Shown: in pieces, positions 8,971 to 17,414 of the stretch
Layout: each line of letters starts with the position of its first letter
How positions within the stretch are numbered: position 1 is the stretch's first letter
DNA from: IDS-8 sp036381215
Lineage (GTDB): Bacteria; Pseudomonadota; Gammaproteobacteria; Steroidobacterales; Woeseiaceae
Length of the DNA stretch: 64,000 bases
Direction of reading: 5' to 3'
NCBI GenBank assembly: GCA_036381215.1
Contig: DASVDF010000079.1
Location: 29,009 to 93,008 of the forward strand
The notes under the pieces: model-generated
The model's database searches: none
What the model saw: only the letters and a program-made list of their open reading frames with translations
Told to the model about the DNA's origin: nothing
Program-made: the position numbers and the translations under genes

Positions 8971-10579
8971 CGCCGAAGTTCTCCGGTACGGTGTTGTTGC
9001 GCTTCAGGTCGAGCAGGATCTCGCGCGCGGCGTTGGCACCCGGCGCCGCCATGACGCCGCCGCCCGGGTGCGTGCTGGAGGCGCACAGGTACAACCCGCC
9101 CACCGGCCCGCGGTATTGCGCGTAGCCCGGCACCGGGCGATTGAAGAGCAGCTGGTCCATCGTCAGCTCGCCGTGGAAGATGTTGCCTTCCGAAAGGCCC
9201 GCTTCGCGCTCGATGTCCTCGGGCGTGCGGATCTCGACGTGCAGGATCAGGTCCTTGAAGTCGGGGCTGTATTTCGCGATCTGGTCGATGACGGTCTTGC
9301 CGAACGCCTGGCGCTGCTCGTCCGTCCACGGCTGCCCTTTCACGCGATACGGGCAGTACTGGACGAAGCAGCTCATGAAGTGCTTGCCGGGAGGCGCCAT
9401 CGTGGGATCCGTCACGGTGGGGATCACCATGTCGACGTACGGATCCTGCGACCACGTGCCGTCCTTCCAGTCGTCGTAGGCGCGCTCCATGCGCTCCATC
9501 GAATCGATGAAGTGCATGTCGCCGTCGAGCAGCGGATTGTTCTTCGGCAGCGCCGGGAAGGTCGGCATGCCGTCGAGCGCGATGTTGAGCTTGCCGGACG
9601 AGCCGCGGATCTTGAAATTCTGCACCCGTCGGTAGAACGCCGGCGGCAGGTCTTTCTCGTCCATGCACTCCAGGAACGTGCGTTTCACGTCCATGGCGGA
9701 GACCACGATCTTCGCGTCGATCTCCTCGCCGGTCGTTAGGGCGACGCCTTTGACGCGCCCGTTGCGCACGACAATCTGCTCGACGCCCGCGTCGGTCCGG
9801 AGCTCGCCCCCGTACGACTGGAAGGCGCCGGCCATCGATTTCGAAACCGCGCCCATCCCGCCGCGCGCGTAGCCCCACGAGCCGACGTTGCCGTCCACCT
9901 CGCCCATGTAATGGTGCAGCAGCACGTACGCGGTGCCGGGAGAATGGATGCCGAGCGCCGTGCCGATGATGCCGCTACCCGAGAGTGCGGCCTTGATCAC
10001 GTCGGTCTCGAAGTACTCGTCGAGGTATTCCGCGACGCTCATCGTCCAGAAGCGGATCGTCTCCTGCATCCGCTCCTCGCCCATCTCGAAGAAGCGGCGG
10101 CCGAGAAGGGCCAGCTCCTTGAGGTCGCGCGGCTTGAACGAGGTCGGGTCGGGCGGCGTGCGCAGCAGGAACTCGCGGATGAAACGCGTCTGCCGCATCA
10201 CGTCGGAGGAGTAACGCTGATAGGCGTCCGCGTCGTGCTTCGAAAAACGTGCGTACTCGCGGTGCGCCACTTCGGTATCCCAGTACGAGCCGAAGTAGCC
10301 GCCGTTCTCGAGGAACGTCACTCCCCCGCCGTACGGCGTTACCTGCAGGCCGTGCCGGTGCAGCTCGAGCGCGCGGAAAATCTCCGGCCTGAGCAGCGAG
10401 CAGACGTAGGAGCAGTTGGAGTAGATCCAGTCCTTGTAGAGATTCCGGCTGACGGCCGCGCCGCCGATGTAATCGTTCTTCTCGAGGCAGAGGACGTCGA
10501 GACCCGCCTTGGCGAGGAAGGCCGCGTTGGTCAGGCCGTTGTGGCCCGCCCCGACGACGATGGCATCATAGGTTTTCAT
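8963..10579 (-). CDS. Phytoene-dehydrogenase-like FAD oxidoreductase
   Basis: A 538-residue paralogue of the next gene in the operon. It has an N-terminal VVGAGHNGLTNAAFLAKAG nucleotide-binding loop, GGMGAVSKSMA, and a C-terminal CASSTHPGGGVMAAPGAN flavin-binding signature. Two adjacent divergent copies may act as partners or on successive oxidation steps; this is inference. The gene starts 118 bases after the stop of the upstream aminotransferase gene, with a terminator-like hairpin between, so the two may be only partly co-transcribed. Confidence 0.88.
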   Translation of the reverse strand: MKTYDAIVVGAGHNGLTNAAFLAKAGLDVLCLEKNDYIGGAAVSRNLYKDWIYSNCSYVCSLLRPEIFRALELHRHGLQVTPYGGGVTFLENGGYFGSYWDTEVAHREYARFSKHDADAYQRYSSDVMRQTRFIREFLLRTPPDPTSFKPRDLKELALLGRRFFEMGEERMQETIRFWTMSVAEYLDEYFETDVIKAALSGSGIIGTALGIHSPGTAYVLLHHYMGEVDGNVGSWGYARGGMGAVSKSMAGAFQSYGGELRTDAGVEQIVVRNGRVKGVALTTGEEIDAKIVVSAMDVKRTFLECMDEKDLPPAFYRRVQNFKIRGSSGKLNIALDGMPTFPALPKNNPLLDGDMHFIDSMERMERAYDDWKDGTWSQDPYVDMVIPTVTDPTMAPPGKHFMSCFVQYCPYRVKGQPWTDEQRQAFGKTVIDQIAKYSPDFKDLILHVEIRTPEDIEREAGLSEGNIFHGELTMDQLLFNRPVPGYAQYRGPVGGLYLCASSTHPGGGVMAAPGANAAREILLDLKRNNTVPENFGDD

Positions 10580-10649
10580 CGAGTGAGATAGCCCCCGGGC
10601 TCAGAGCCGGCGTCGCCGGCCGCAAGCGGATGCGATCCGCAGAACGTGA

Positions 10650-10677
10650 AAAGCGGCGGCCTCGCGACCACCGCTTC
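10650..10677 (-). terminator. Terminator-like hairpin after the class III aminotransferase gene
   Basis: Read on the minus strand, an AAGCGGTGG arm pairs imperfectly with CCGCCGCTT (about 6 continuous plus further bases) and is followed by TTTC. It lies about 20 bases after the aminotransferase stop codon and before the flavoprotein pair. A second small hairpin (GCGGAT-GCG-ATCCGC) lies at 10626-10640. The T-run is short, so termination may be partial, giving polar expression of the operon. Confidence 0.4.
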
Positions 10678-10696
10678 TCAACGTGAAGCATCGGTA

Positions 10697-12031
10697 TTAT
10701 GCCGTGTAGACGCGGCTGCTGTCGCTCGGCAGTTTCTTCAAAGTAATGTCTACCGCGCGCTCGAATTTGTCCAGGGTTTCCTCCAGACATTTCACATCAT
10801 GAGCTTCACAAATGAACCACGGCTCGCGTGAATCCGGCTCGACGAGCACGCCGAGCTCATGCAGCTCCGGCGCCAGAGTGTCGTAGAACTCGTAATCGGT
10901 GTTCACCCAGTCGCGATAGTCGCGGGGCGGCTTTTCGCTGAAGAAAAGCCCCGTCATGGACGGGTGGCCGACGAAGCAGTGGGCGATGCCGCGAGCGGAA
11001 AGGATTTTCCTGAGTCCGGCCTGCAGACGACGCCCGTAGCTCTCGATCGTCGCCAGCGCGTCCGTCTCCTCGAGAATCTGGAGGGTGCGGTTCGCCGCGG
11101 CGAGCGACACCGAGTGAGCGGTGAACGTGCCGCCGTGCACGACCCGCTCGCCGACACAGCGCATGATGTCTTCGCGCCCCGCAACGACGGCGATCGGATA
11201 ACCGTTCCCCATGGCCTTGGCAAAAGTGCAGAGGTCGGCCTTGACGCCCAGAAGGTCCTGGACACCGCCTTTCGCCACGCGAAACCCGGTCTTCACCTCG
11301 TCCACGATCAGCACGACGCCGTAGCGGTCGCACAGCCAGCGCACGTCGCTGAGATACTCGCGCGTGGCGGTCAGCCCGCAGCAGTTGCCCATGATCGGCT
11401 CGATGAGGAACGTGCCGATGTCGGCGGCATGCCGCTTCAGGACGTCCTCCACCGCGTTCGCGTCATTCAGCGGCACGCTGTAGAACAGCGATTTCAGCAG
11501 CGACGGGACGCCTTCGCCGTACGGGCGGATCTCGGGCTCGCCGCGTTTCGGGGTCCAGTCCTCGACGTCGGCGTACCACATCACTTCGCTGAAAACCCCG
11601 TGGTAGCCCCCTTGGACCACGATGTGCCGGTCCTTGCCCGTCCAGGCGCGCGCGATACGCATCGCCGCCATGACGGCCTCGGTGCCGGAGTTCGAGAAAC
11701 GGATCAGCTCCGCGGCGGGAACCATGCGGTGGATGCGCTCGGCCGTCTCGTATTCGAGCTCGGTGGCGAGCGCGAACACGCCCCCGATCTCCATGCCTTC
11801 GCGGGCGGCGGCGTCCACCCGGGGATCGGCGTAGCCGAGGATGCAGGGCCCGTAGGCCAGGCGGTAATCGATGTATTCGTTGCCGTCGATGTCCCGGAGC
11901 CGTGCGCCCTTTGCGTGCTGCACGTACAGCGTCCGGTCGTCGCCCCAGTAGCGGAAATTGGAAGAAACGCCGAGGGGCAGGCGGGTGCTGGCTTTGCGGA
12001 AATGATTATTGGAGTTGGTGAGACACCTCAT
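10697..12031 (-). CDS. Class III PLP-dependent aminotransferase (GSA-aminomutase-like)
   Basis: A 444-residue fold-type I aminotransferase. The PLP lysine lies in TFAKAMGNGYP (about residue 271), with IVDEVKTGFR upstream and RFSNSGTEAVMAAMR for phosphate binding. The overall pattern is nearest to glutamate-1-semialdehyde aminomutase-like omega-transaminases, but no haem genes are near. It is the first gene of the minus-strand operon and has a strong GGAGG 6 bases before its ATG. A TetR-type palindrome lies about 60 bases upstream, between it and the divergent BetI-like gene. It probably moves an amino group from an amine feeding the downstream oxidoreductases and dehydrogenase; the substrate is unassigned. 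Confidence 0.85.
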   Translation of the reverse strand: MRCLTNSNNHFRKASTRLPLGVSSNFRYWGDDRTLYVQHAKGARLRDIDGNEYIDYRLAYGPCILGYADPRVDAAAREGMEIGGVFALATELEYETAERIHRMVPAAELIRFSNSGTEAVMAAMRIARAWTGKDRHIVVQGGYHGVFSEVMWYADVEDWTPKRGEPEIRPYGEGVPSLLKSLFYSVPLNDANAVEDVLKRHAADIGTFLIEPIMGNCCGLTATREYLSDVRWLCDRYGVVLIVDEVKTGFRVAKGGVQDLLGVKADLCTFAKAMGNGYPIAVVAGREDIMRCVGERVVHGGTFTAHSVSLAAANRTLQILEETDALATIESYGRRLQAGLRKILSARGIAHCFVGHPSMTGLFFSEKPPRDYRDWVNTDYEFYDTLAPELHELGVLVEPDSREPWFICEAHDVKCLEETLDKFERAVDITLKKLPSDSSRVYTA

Positions 12032-12091
12032 AAAACCTCCGATTCAAGTGGCCCCAGCATGGCACGGGACAGGCCTCCAGGTCCAGAAAAA

Positions 12092-12109
12092 TGAATGAAC
12101 GGTCATTCA
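12092..12109. promoter_or_regulatory. TetR-type operator candidate between divergent genes
   Basis: TGAATGA-ACGG-TCATTCA is a palindrome with perfect 7-base arms. It resembles operators of TetR-family repressors and lies 61 bases upstream of the aminotransferase start, in the same intergenic space as the TetR gene at 12318. Control of the minus-strand operon, and possibly of tetR itself, by that protein is the simplest inference. Confidence 0.6.
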
Positions 12110-12210
12110 GAATGTGGCAGGATGCGGGTTCCGGTCAGGGGCGGGGCTGCCTTTGAGGCGCTGTTTGCGCAAGAATGCGCGGGCGGGCCCGGCGGCGGGA
12201 CACAGGGATC

Positions 12211-12292
12211 GATATGGGGTCGAACCGAATTTTTCGTGCGATCCTGGCCCGCGCCTCATAGCGTGGCGCAAAATTCGGTTCGACCCCATATC
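12211..12292. repeat. 23-bp perfect inverted repeat (REP/MITE-like)
   Basis: The arm at 12211-12233 is the exact reverse complement of 12270-12292, with a 36-base spacer. The arm carries a GGGGTCGAACC core, and a partial extra copy of the right end (TCGACCCCAT) follows at 12291-12300. The element fills the leader region of the tetR gene and could form a strong RNA or DNA hairpin there. Its form resembles non-autonomous repeats mobilised by REP-associated transposases, but only one copy is visible here. Confidence 0.75.
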
Positions 12293-12317
12293 GACCCCAT
12301 AATCGGGAGGATACGGA

Positions 12318-12947
12318 ATGGCGGTCGCAGCAGCGAAGAGCAGCCGCCGCACGGCGACTCGCGAGGAACGCCGGCAGCAGCTCATTCTTGCAACCATCAA
12401 ATGCATTTCGAGAAAGGGACTCGGCAGCGTCACGCTGGGCGACGTCGCGCAGGAAGCCGGCCTGTCACAAGGCATCGTCAACCTGCACTTCACCAGCAAG
12501 GAGAACCTGCTGAACGAGACGCTCCAGTACCTCGCGGAGGATTACAAGGCGCAATTCGATGCGACGCTGGAGAAATCCGGCCCGGAACCGGCGGAGAAGC
12601 TGCTCGCGATGATGGAGATGGACCTGAAGCCTTCGATCTGCGATCGCCAGAAGCTCGCCGTATGGTTCGCGTTCTGGGGTGAGGTCAAGGCCGTGCCGAC
12701 CTACCAGAAGATCTGCGAGGCCTACGATCGCGGCTACGACGAAGCGATCCGGGGGCTCTGCCAGGCGGTCATCGACGAGGGCGGCTACCAGCACGTCAGC
12801 GCGCAGCTCGTGACCGATGCGCTGTCCTCGATGACCGACGGCTTGTGGCTGTCGTATCTCGTGAGCCCTCGTGGCTTCGATCGCGAGGAGGCGATGGACG
12901 CGGTGTACAGCTACCTGCGCGCAGTCTTCCCCGAGCATTACGAATAG
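12318..12947 (+). CDS. TetR-family regulator, BetI-like
   Basis: A 209-residue repressor. The N-terminal helix-turn-helix (about residues 15-60) contains VTLGDVAQEAGLSQGIVNLH, characteristic of the BetI subgroup, and the remainder fits a BetI-type ligand domain. BetI proteins sense choline or related quaternary amines; here the ligand is unknown. A GGGAGG ribosome site precedes the ATG. The gene diverges from the six-gene minus-strand operon across a TGAATGA palindrome and is followed 9 bases later by an acyl-CoA dehydrogenase, so it probably governs both directions. Confidence 0.88.
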   Translation: MAVAAAKSSRRTATREERRQQLILATIKCISRKGLGSVTLGDVAQEAGLSQGIVNLHFTSKENLLNETLQYLAEDYKAQFDATLEKSGPEPAEKLLAMMEMDLKPSICDRQKLAVWFAFWGEVKAVPTYQKICEAYDRGYDEAIRGLCQAVIDEGGYQHVSAQLVTDALSSMTDGLWLSYLVSPRGFDREEAMDAVYSYLRAVFPEHYE

Positions 12948-12956
12948 GATGACGGT

Positions 12957-14114
12957 GTGAATCCGCAACTGGATCCCGGCGCGCTCGAGTGGCAGGCGAA
13001 GGCGCGCGAGCTCGCCGACCTGCTGCAGCCGTTCGAGGTGGAAGCCGAGCTGAACGAGGGGGTCCTGCCGGAAGACGTGCGCAAGAGGCACAAGGCGCGG
13101 GCCATCGAGCTCGGATTCAGCGCCATGGACGTGCCGCGGGCACACGGCGGGCTCGAGCTCACGATCGTCGAGCAGGTCGCCGTCTGGGAGCAGCTCGGCC
13201 GCGTGACGAACGCGCTCGCGTGGTGCTTCGCCGAGCCGCAGAGCTGGATGTTCGAGGCCTGCACCGAAGAGCAGATCGAGCGCTACGTCCTGCCGCTGAT
13301 GCGCGGCGAGAAGCACGACTGCTATGCCATCACGGAAGCCGGGCCCGGGTCGGACGTGGCCTCGCTGGAAGCCACCGCCACGCGTGACCGCGACGGTTAC
13401 CGGCTGGACGGCGAGAAGTGGTTCGTGACCAGTGCGAATCTCGCGGACTACTACTGGTTCCAGGCGAGGCTGCCGGAAGAGGGCGGGGAAGCGCTGTTCC
13501 TCGTGGACCAGGGCACACCCGGCATCGAGGTCGTCGCTTCGCCGCATTTCAGCCACACGTTCGCCGCGCATCACCCGACCTGCCGTTTCGCCGGGGTCCG
13601 CGTGCCCGCCGCCAATCGGGTCGGCCGCCCGGGCGACGGCATGGCCTACACGCTGAGCTGGTTCCGCCGCGAGCGGCTGATGATCGCCGCCCGCTGCTGC
13701 GGCGCGGCGGCGCGGCTGATCGAGGAGGCGCGGGAATTCGCGCTCGGGCGCATGGCCGGCGGCGAGCCGCTCGCCGAGCGCCAGGCGATCCAGTTCATGC
13801 TGGCCGACAGCGTCACCGAGCTCGCCGCGGCCAGGCTCATGACCTTCGAGACGGCCGCAGCGCACGATCGCGGCGAGGACGTGAAACGCCTGCACACCCG
13901 CTGCTCGATGGCAAAGCTGTATGCTTCGGAGATGGCCAATCGAGTCGCCGACCGCGTGCTGCAGATCTTCGGCGGGCGCGGTTACATGCGCGAGAACGCC
14001 GCCGAGCGCTTCTTCCGGGAGCTCCGAGTCGACCGCATCTGGGAAGGCACGAGCGAGATCCAGCGGCTCATCATTGCGCGCGGGCTGCTGAAGCGAGGCC
14101 TCGACGAGTTGTGA
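12957..14114 (+). CDS. Acyl-CoA dehydrogenase
   Basis: A 385-residue FAD-dependent acyl-CoA dehydrogenase. Landmarks are CYAITEAGPGSDVASLEATA (FAD/substrate region), KWFVTSANLADYY, and the C-terminal QIFGGRGYMRENAAERFFRE and RIWEGTSEIQR motifs, with the catalytic Glu expected in the last. The length is normal for the family. The start is a GTG 9 bases after tetR; an ATG slightly upstream is closed by an immediate stop in its own frame. Co-transcription with tetR suggests it works on an acyl-CoA made by the divergent operon, which contains an acyl-CoA synthetase. Confidence 0.88.
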   Translation: MNPQLDPGALEWQAKARELADLLQPFEVEAELNEGVLPEDVRKRHKARAIELGFSAMDVPRAHGGLELTIVEQVAVWEQLGRVTNALAWCFAEPQSWMFEACTEEQIERYVLPLMRGEKHDCYAITEAGPGSDVASLEATATRDRDGYRLDGEKWFVTSANLADYYWFQARLPEEGGEALFLVDQGTPGIEVVASPHFSHTFAAHHPTCRFAGVRVPAANRVGRPGDGMAYTLSWFRRERLMIAARCCGAAARLIEEAREFALGRMAGGEPLAERQAIQFMLADSVTELAAARLMTFETAAAHDRGEDVKRLHTRCSMAKLYASEMANRVADRVLQIFGGRGYMRENAAERFFRELRVDRIWEGTSEIQRLIIARGLLKRGLDEL

Positions 14115-14134
14115 CGGGGGCGGAATCGTGAGCC

Positions 14135-14231
14135 GTAGGAGCGCGCATCGCGCGCGACAGGGCGAGCCGATGCCGCAACGGAGGCCAGTGGCGATGCCCC
14201 GCGTCGGGTCGCGTGCGATGCGCGCTCCTAC
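14135..14231. repeat. Inverted pair of GTAG-type REP hairpins
   Basis: A 24-base sequence starting GTAGGAGCGCGCATCG (14135-14158) reappears as its reverse complement at 14208-14231 with one mismatch. Each unit has the GTAG head and a GC-rich imperfect palindrome, the classical form of REP elements moved by RAYT transposases; two in opposite orientation form a BIME. The pair fills the space between the acyl-CoA dehydrogenase and potF. It keeps an open frame upstream of potF, which could mislead start calls. Confidence 0.8.
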
Positions 14232-14250
14232 GGCGGTGCTGTCACGCGCG

Positions 14251-15357
14251 ATGCGCACGCCTGCGCTGGTCCTGCTGATCGCGGTGGCCGCGGCCTGCAG
14301 CCAGGGCGGCACGACCGACCATCGTGCCACGGGCCGGAACGTGCTGAACGTCTACAACTGGTCCGACTACGTCGCGCCGGACACGATCGCGAATTTCGAG
14401 CGGGAGTACGGCATCCAGGTCAATTACGACGTCTACGATTCGTCGGAAATCGTGGACGCCAAGCTGCTGGCGGGCCACAGCGGCTACGACATCGTCTTTC
14501 ACGATTACCAGTTCGCTTCGCGGCTCGCACCGCTCGGCATTTTCGAGAAGCTCGATTACTCGAAGCTGCATAACTACCACTACCTGAACCAGAAGCTCCT
14601 CGAGAAGATCAACGTGTACGACGACGTGAAGGGTTATCCCGTCCCGTACATGTGGGGCTCGACGGGCTTCGCCTACAACTACGACATGGTGCACGCGCGG
14701 CTGCCGGATGCGCCGCTCGGAAGCTCGGCGATGCTGTTCGATCCGAAGGTGGTTTCCGAGCTTGCCGATTGCGGAGTCACCTGGCTCGACAGCCCCACCG
14801 ACGTCATTCCGCTGGTGCTGGCTTACCTCGGCCTCGATCCGAATGCTGTCGACGAGGAGAGTCTCGCCGCGGCCGAAGCGCAGCTCGATCAGGTGCGGCC
14901 GTACATACGCTATTTCAGCTCGACCAAGATGATCAGCGATCTGCCGAACCGCGAGGTGTGCGTCGCGATGAGCTGGTCCGGCGACTACGCGCAGGCAGCC
15001 GCGCGCGCGGACGAGGCCGGTATTTCGATCGACCTCCGCTACACGATCCCCGGGGAAGGGTCGCGCCTGTGGGTGGACGGCATGTTCATCCCTTCCGATG
15101 CGCCGCACCCCGGGAACGCTTACCTGTTCCTCGATTACATCCTGCGTCCCGAGGTCACGGCGGCCATCTCGGACTACATCTTTTACGCCAGCGCCAACGA
15201 AGCGGCGAAGGCTCTCCTGGACCCCGAAGTGCTGAACGACCCCGGCATCTACCCCGATGAGGCGGCGTGGAATCTGCTTTATCCGGTATATTTCGGCGAG
15301 CCGGCGCGGGAGCGCCTGCGAACCCGCACCTGGTCGCGGGTGAAAAGCGGCATATGA
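14251..15357 (+). CDS. potF: Polyamine ABC transporter substrate-binding lipoprotein
   Basis: A 368-residue periplasmic binding protein of the PotD/PotF family. The N-terminus MRTPALVLLIAVAAACSQGG is a lipoprotein signal with the lipobox Cys at residue 16, followed by NVLNVYNWSDYVAPDTIANF, the usual start of mature PotF proteins. The ATG at 14251 is chosen because the frame upstream of it is REP sequence. The protein binds putrescine- or spermidine-like cations and delivers them to the permease encoded just downstream. It heads the potFGHI operon; the stop codon TGA is at 15355-15357. Confidence 0.9.
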   Translation: MRTPALVLLIAVAAACSQGGTTDHRATGRNVLNVYNWSDYVAPDTIANFEREYGIQVNYDVYDSSEIVDAKLLAGHSGYDIVFHDYQFASRLAPLGIFEKLDYSKLHNYHYLNQKLLEKINVYDDVKGYPVPYMWGSTGFAYNYDMVHARLPDAPLGSSAMLFDPKVVSELADCGVTWLDSPTDVIPLVLAYLGLDPNAVDEESLAAAEAQLDQVRPYIRYFSSTKMISDLPNREVCVAMSWSGDYAQAAARADEAGISIDLRYTIPGEGSRLWVDGMFIPSDAPHPGNAYLFLDYILRPEVTAAISDYIFYASANEAAKALLDPEVLNDPGIYPDEAAWNLLYPVYFGEPARERLRTRTWSRVKSGI

Positions 15358-15418
15358 TTGCCTGCCCGATCATCGCGGCAGGCGCGGCGAGCAGACAGCA
15401 AAAGGGACGGAAGCGGCC

Positions 15419-16528
15419 ATCGACAGGCAGGACGGACCGGCTCCGCTGATACAGATCCGGCAGGTCAGCAAGCAGTTCGGCGATTTCGTTGCCGTTGATT
15501 CCGTCGATCTCGACATAGAGCGCGGCGAGCTCTTCTCCATTCTCGGCGCATCCGGCTGCGGCAAGACGACGCTCTTGCGCATGCTCGCCGGCTTCGAGCA
15601 ACCGACGAGCGGGCGCATCCTGATCGACGGCACCGACATCACCGACCAGCCGCCCTACAAGCGGCCGGTGAACATGATGTTCCAGTCGTACGCGATCTTC
15701 CCGCATATGACGGTGGAGAAGAACGTCGCGTACGGGCTGCAGAAGGAGCGCATGCCGCGCGACGAGGTGCAACGGCGGGTGCGGGAGATGCTCGAGCTCG
15801 TGCAGCTCGAGTCATTCGCGGCCCGCAAGCCCGACCAGCTCTCCGGCGGCCAGCGCCAGCGCGTCGCGCTCGCGCGCGCGCTCGTGAAACGCCCGAAGGT
15901 ACTGCTGCTGGACGAGCCTCTTGCCGCGCTCGACAAGAAGCTGCGCGAGCACACGCAGTTCGAGCTGATGAACATCCAGGACCGGCTCGGCATTACCTTC
16001 ATCGTGGTGACCCACGACCAGGAGGAGGCGATGATCCTGTCGAGCCGGATCGCGGTCATGAACCAGGGACGCTTCGAGCAGGTCGGCACGCCGAAAGAGG
16101 TGTACGAATACCCGAACAGCCGCTTCGTCGCCGATTTCATCGGTACCATCAACATGTTCGACGCGGTCGTCGAGAGCAGCGGCGACGGGCGCCTGCTGGC
16201 GCGTTCGCCGGACGCGGGCAAGCTCCTGACCGCGTTCTGCGACGCGCCGCCGCCGGCCGGAAGCGGAATTTGCATCGCGGTCCGGCCGGAGAAGATCTTC
16301 ATCAGCAAGGGTGAGCCGGAAGGCCTCGAGGACATGCGTCTCAAGGGCGTCGTCTACGATCTCGGTTATTTCGGCAACCTGTCGCTGTACCGGATCCGCC
16401 TCGAGTCCGGAAAGATCATCCAGGTCAGCGCGCAGAACCGGCGCCGCTCGGCCGAGCGCTTTCTCGAGTGGGACGACGAGGTGTACGTCTCCTGGCAGGC
16501 GCAAAGCGCCGTGGTGCTTGCGCGCTGA
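15419..16528 (+). CDS. potG: Polyamine ABC transporter ATP-binding protein
   Basis: About 370 residues of a complete ABC ATPase: Walker A GASGCGKTT, signature LSGGQRQRVALARAL, Walker B VLLLDEPLAALD, H-loop VTHDQEEAM and a C-terminal TOBE domain. It energises uptake by PotF-PotH-PotI. The 5' end is odd. No ATG, GTG or TTG exists in this frame between the potF stop and Walker A; the first ordinary start (TTG 15575) would remove the P-loop. The given start is a best guess, an ATC preceded by GGAAG. An ATG overlapping the potF stop (15354) is in another frame that closes at 15449. A rare start codon, a frameshift or a sequence error are all possible. Confidence 0.8.
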   Translation: MDRQDGPAPLIQIRQVSKQFGDFVAVDSVDLDIERGELFSILGASGCGKTTLLRMLAGFEQPTSGRILIDGTDITDQPPYKRPVNMMFQSYAIFPHMTVEKNVAYGLQKERMPRDEVQRRVREMLELVQLESFAARKPDQLSGGQRQRVALARALVKRPKVLLLDEPLAALDKKLREHTQFELMNIQDRLGITFIVVTHDQEEAMILSSRIAVMNQGRFEQVGTPKEVYEYPNSRFVADFIGTINMFDAVVESSGDGRLLARSPDAGKLLTAFCDAPPPAGSGICIAVRPEKIFISKGEPEGLEDMRLKGVVYDLGYFGNLSLYRIRLESGKIIQVSAQNRRRSAERFLEWDDEVYVSWQAQSAVVLAR

Positions 16529-16529
16529 C

Positions 16530-17414
16530 ATGGCGGGTCGTCGCGACTTCTGGCAGCGCGTCGCGATCGCACTTCCTTACCTCTGGCTGCTGGTCTTCTT
16601 CCTCGCGCCGGTCGCGATCATCCTGAAGATCAGCTTCGCCGACCCGATCATCGCCCAGCCGCCGTTCACGCCGTTCTTCGACGACCAGGGCCGCCCCGAC
16701 CCGACCATTGCGAACTACACCTTCCTGCTCACCGACAAGCTGTACGTCATCACGTATCTCAAGTCCGTGCTGATGGCCGCCGGCGCAACCGTGCTGTGCC
16801 TGCTCCTCGGGTTCCCGATGGCCTACGGCATCGCCCGCGCGCAGGCGCGCACACGCAACGTGCTGCTGCTGCTCATCGTGCTGCCGTTCTGGATTTCGTT
16901 CCTGCTGCGCGTGTACGCATGGATCGGCTTGATGAACAACTACGGCGTCATCAACAACCTGCTCATGTGGGCCGGGCTGATCAACCAGCCGATGCAGATG
17001 CTGTACACGGATTTCGCCATCTACATCGGGCTTGTGTATTCGTATTTGCCGTTCATGATCCTGCCGTTGTACGCGACGCTCGAGCGCATGGACCTGGACC
17101 TGGTCGATGCCGCTCAGGATCTCGGGGCGTCGCCGTCGCAGGCGTTCCGGGACATCACGTGGCCGCTGGCGCGGCCGGGCGTGATCGCCGGCAGCCTGCT
17201 CGTGTTCATCCCGGCGATGGGCGAATACGTGATTCCCTACCTGCTCGGCGGGCCCGCGTCGCTGATGATCGGCCGCGTGCTGTTCGACGAGTTCTTCGTC
17301 AATCACGACTGGCCGCTCGCATCCGCGGTCGCCATCGTGCTCCTGTTCCTGCTGGTCGTGCCGATCGCGCTCCTGCAGCGCAGCCGTACGCAGGAAATCG
17401 AGGGGGAGGCGTGA
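16530..17414 (+). CDS. potH: Polyamine ABC transporter permease PotH
   Basis: A 294-residue inner-membrane permease with about six hydrophobic helices, beginning YLWLLVFFLAPVAIILKISF. The EAA-type loop lies around AQDLGASPSQAFRDITWPL, which contacts the ATPase. Family and order (F-G-H-I) match polyamine transporters. The ATG follows the potG stop by one base, so translation is probably coupled. The frame is open far upstream, but the homologous region starts at this ATG. Confidence 0.9.
   Translation: MAGRRDFWQRVAIALPYLWLLVFFLAPVAIILKISFADPIIAQPPFTPFFDDQGRPDPTIANYTFLLTDKLYVITYLKSVLMAAGATVLCLLLGFPMAYGIARAQARTRNVLLLLIVLPFWISFLLRVYAWIGLMNNYGVINNLLMWAGLINQPMQMLYTDFAIYIGLVYSYLPFMILPLYATLERMDLDLVDAAQDLGASPSQAFRDITWPLARPGVIAGSLLVFIPAMGEYVIPYLLGGPASLMIGRVLFDEFFVNHDWPLASAVAIVLLFLLVVPIALLQRSRTQEIEGEA

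Noticed and set aside
7426..10579. Carotenoid desaturase (crtI) assignment for the two flavoproteins
   Set aside because: Only the broad family signature supports it; no crtB, crtE or crtY is present and the operon partners are amine/one-carbon enzymes.
10697..12031. hemL (haem synthesis) assignment for the class III aminotransferase
   Set aside because: Similarity is to the general GSA-like transaminase group; the catabolic operon context and regulator do not fit haem synthesis.
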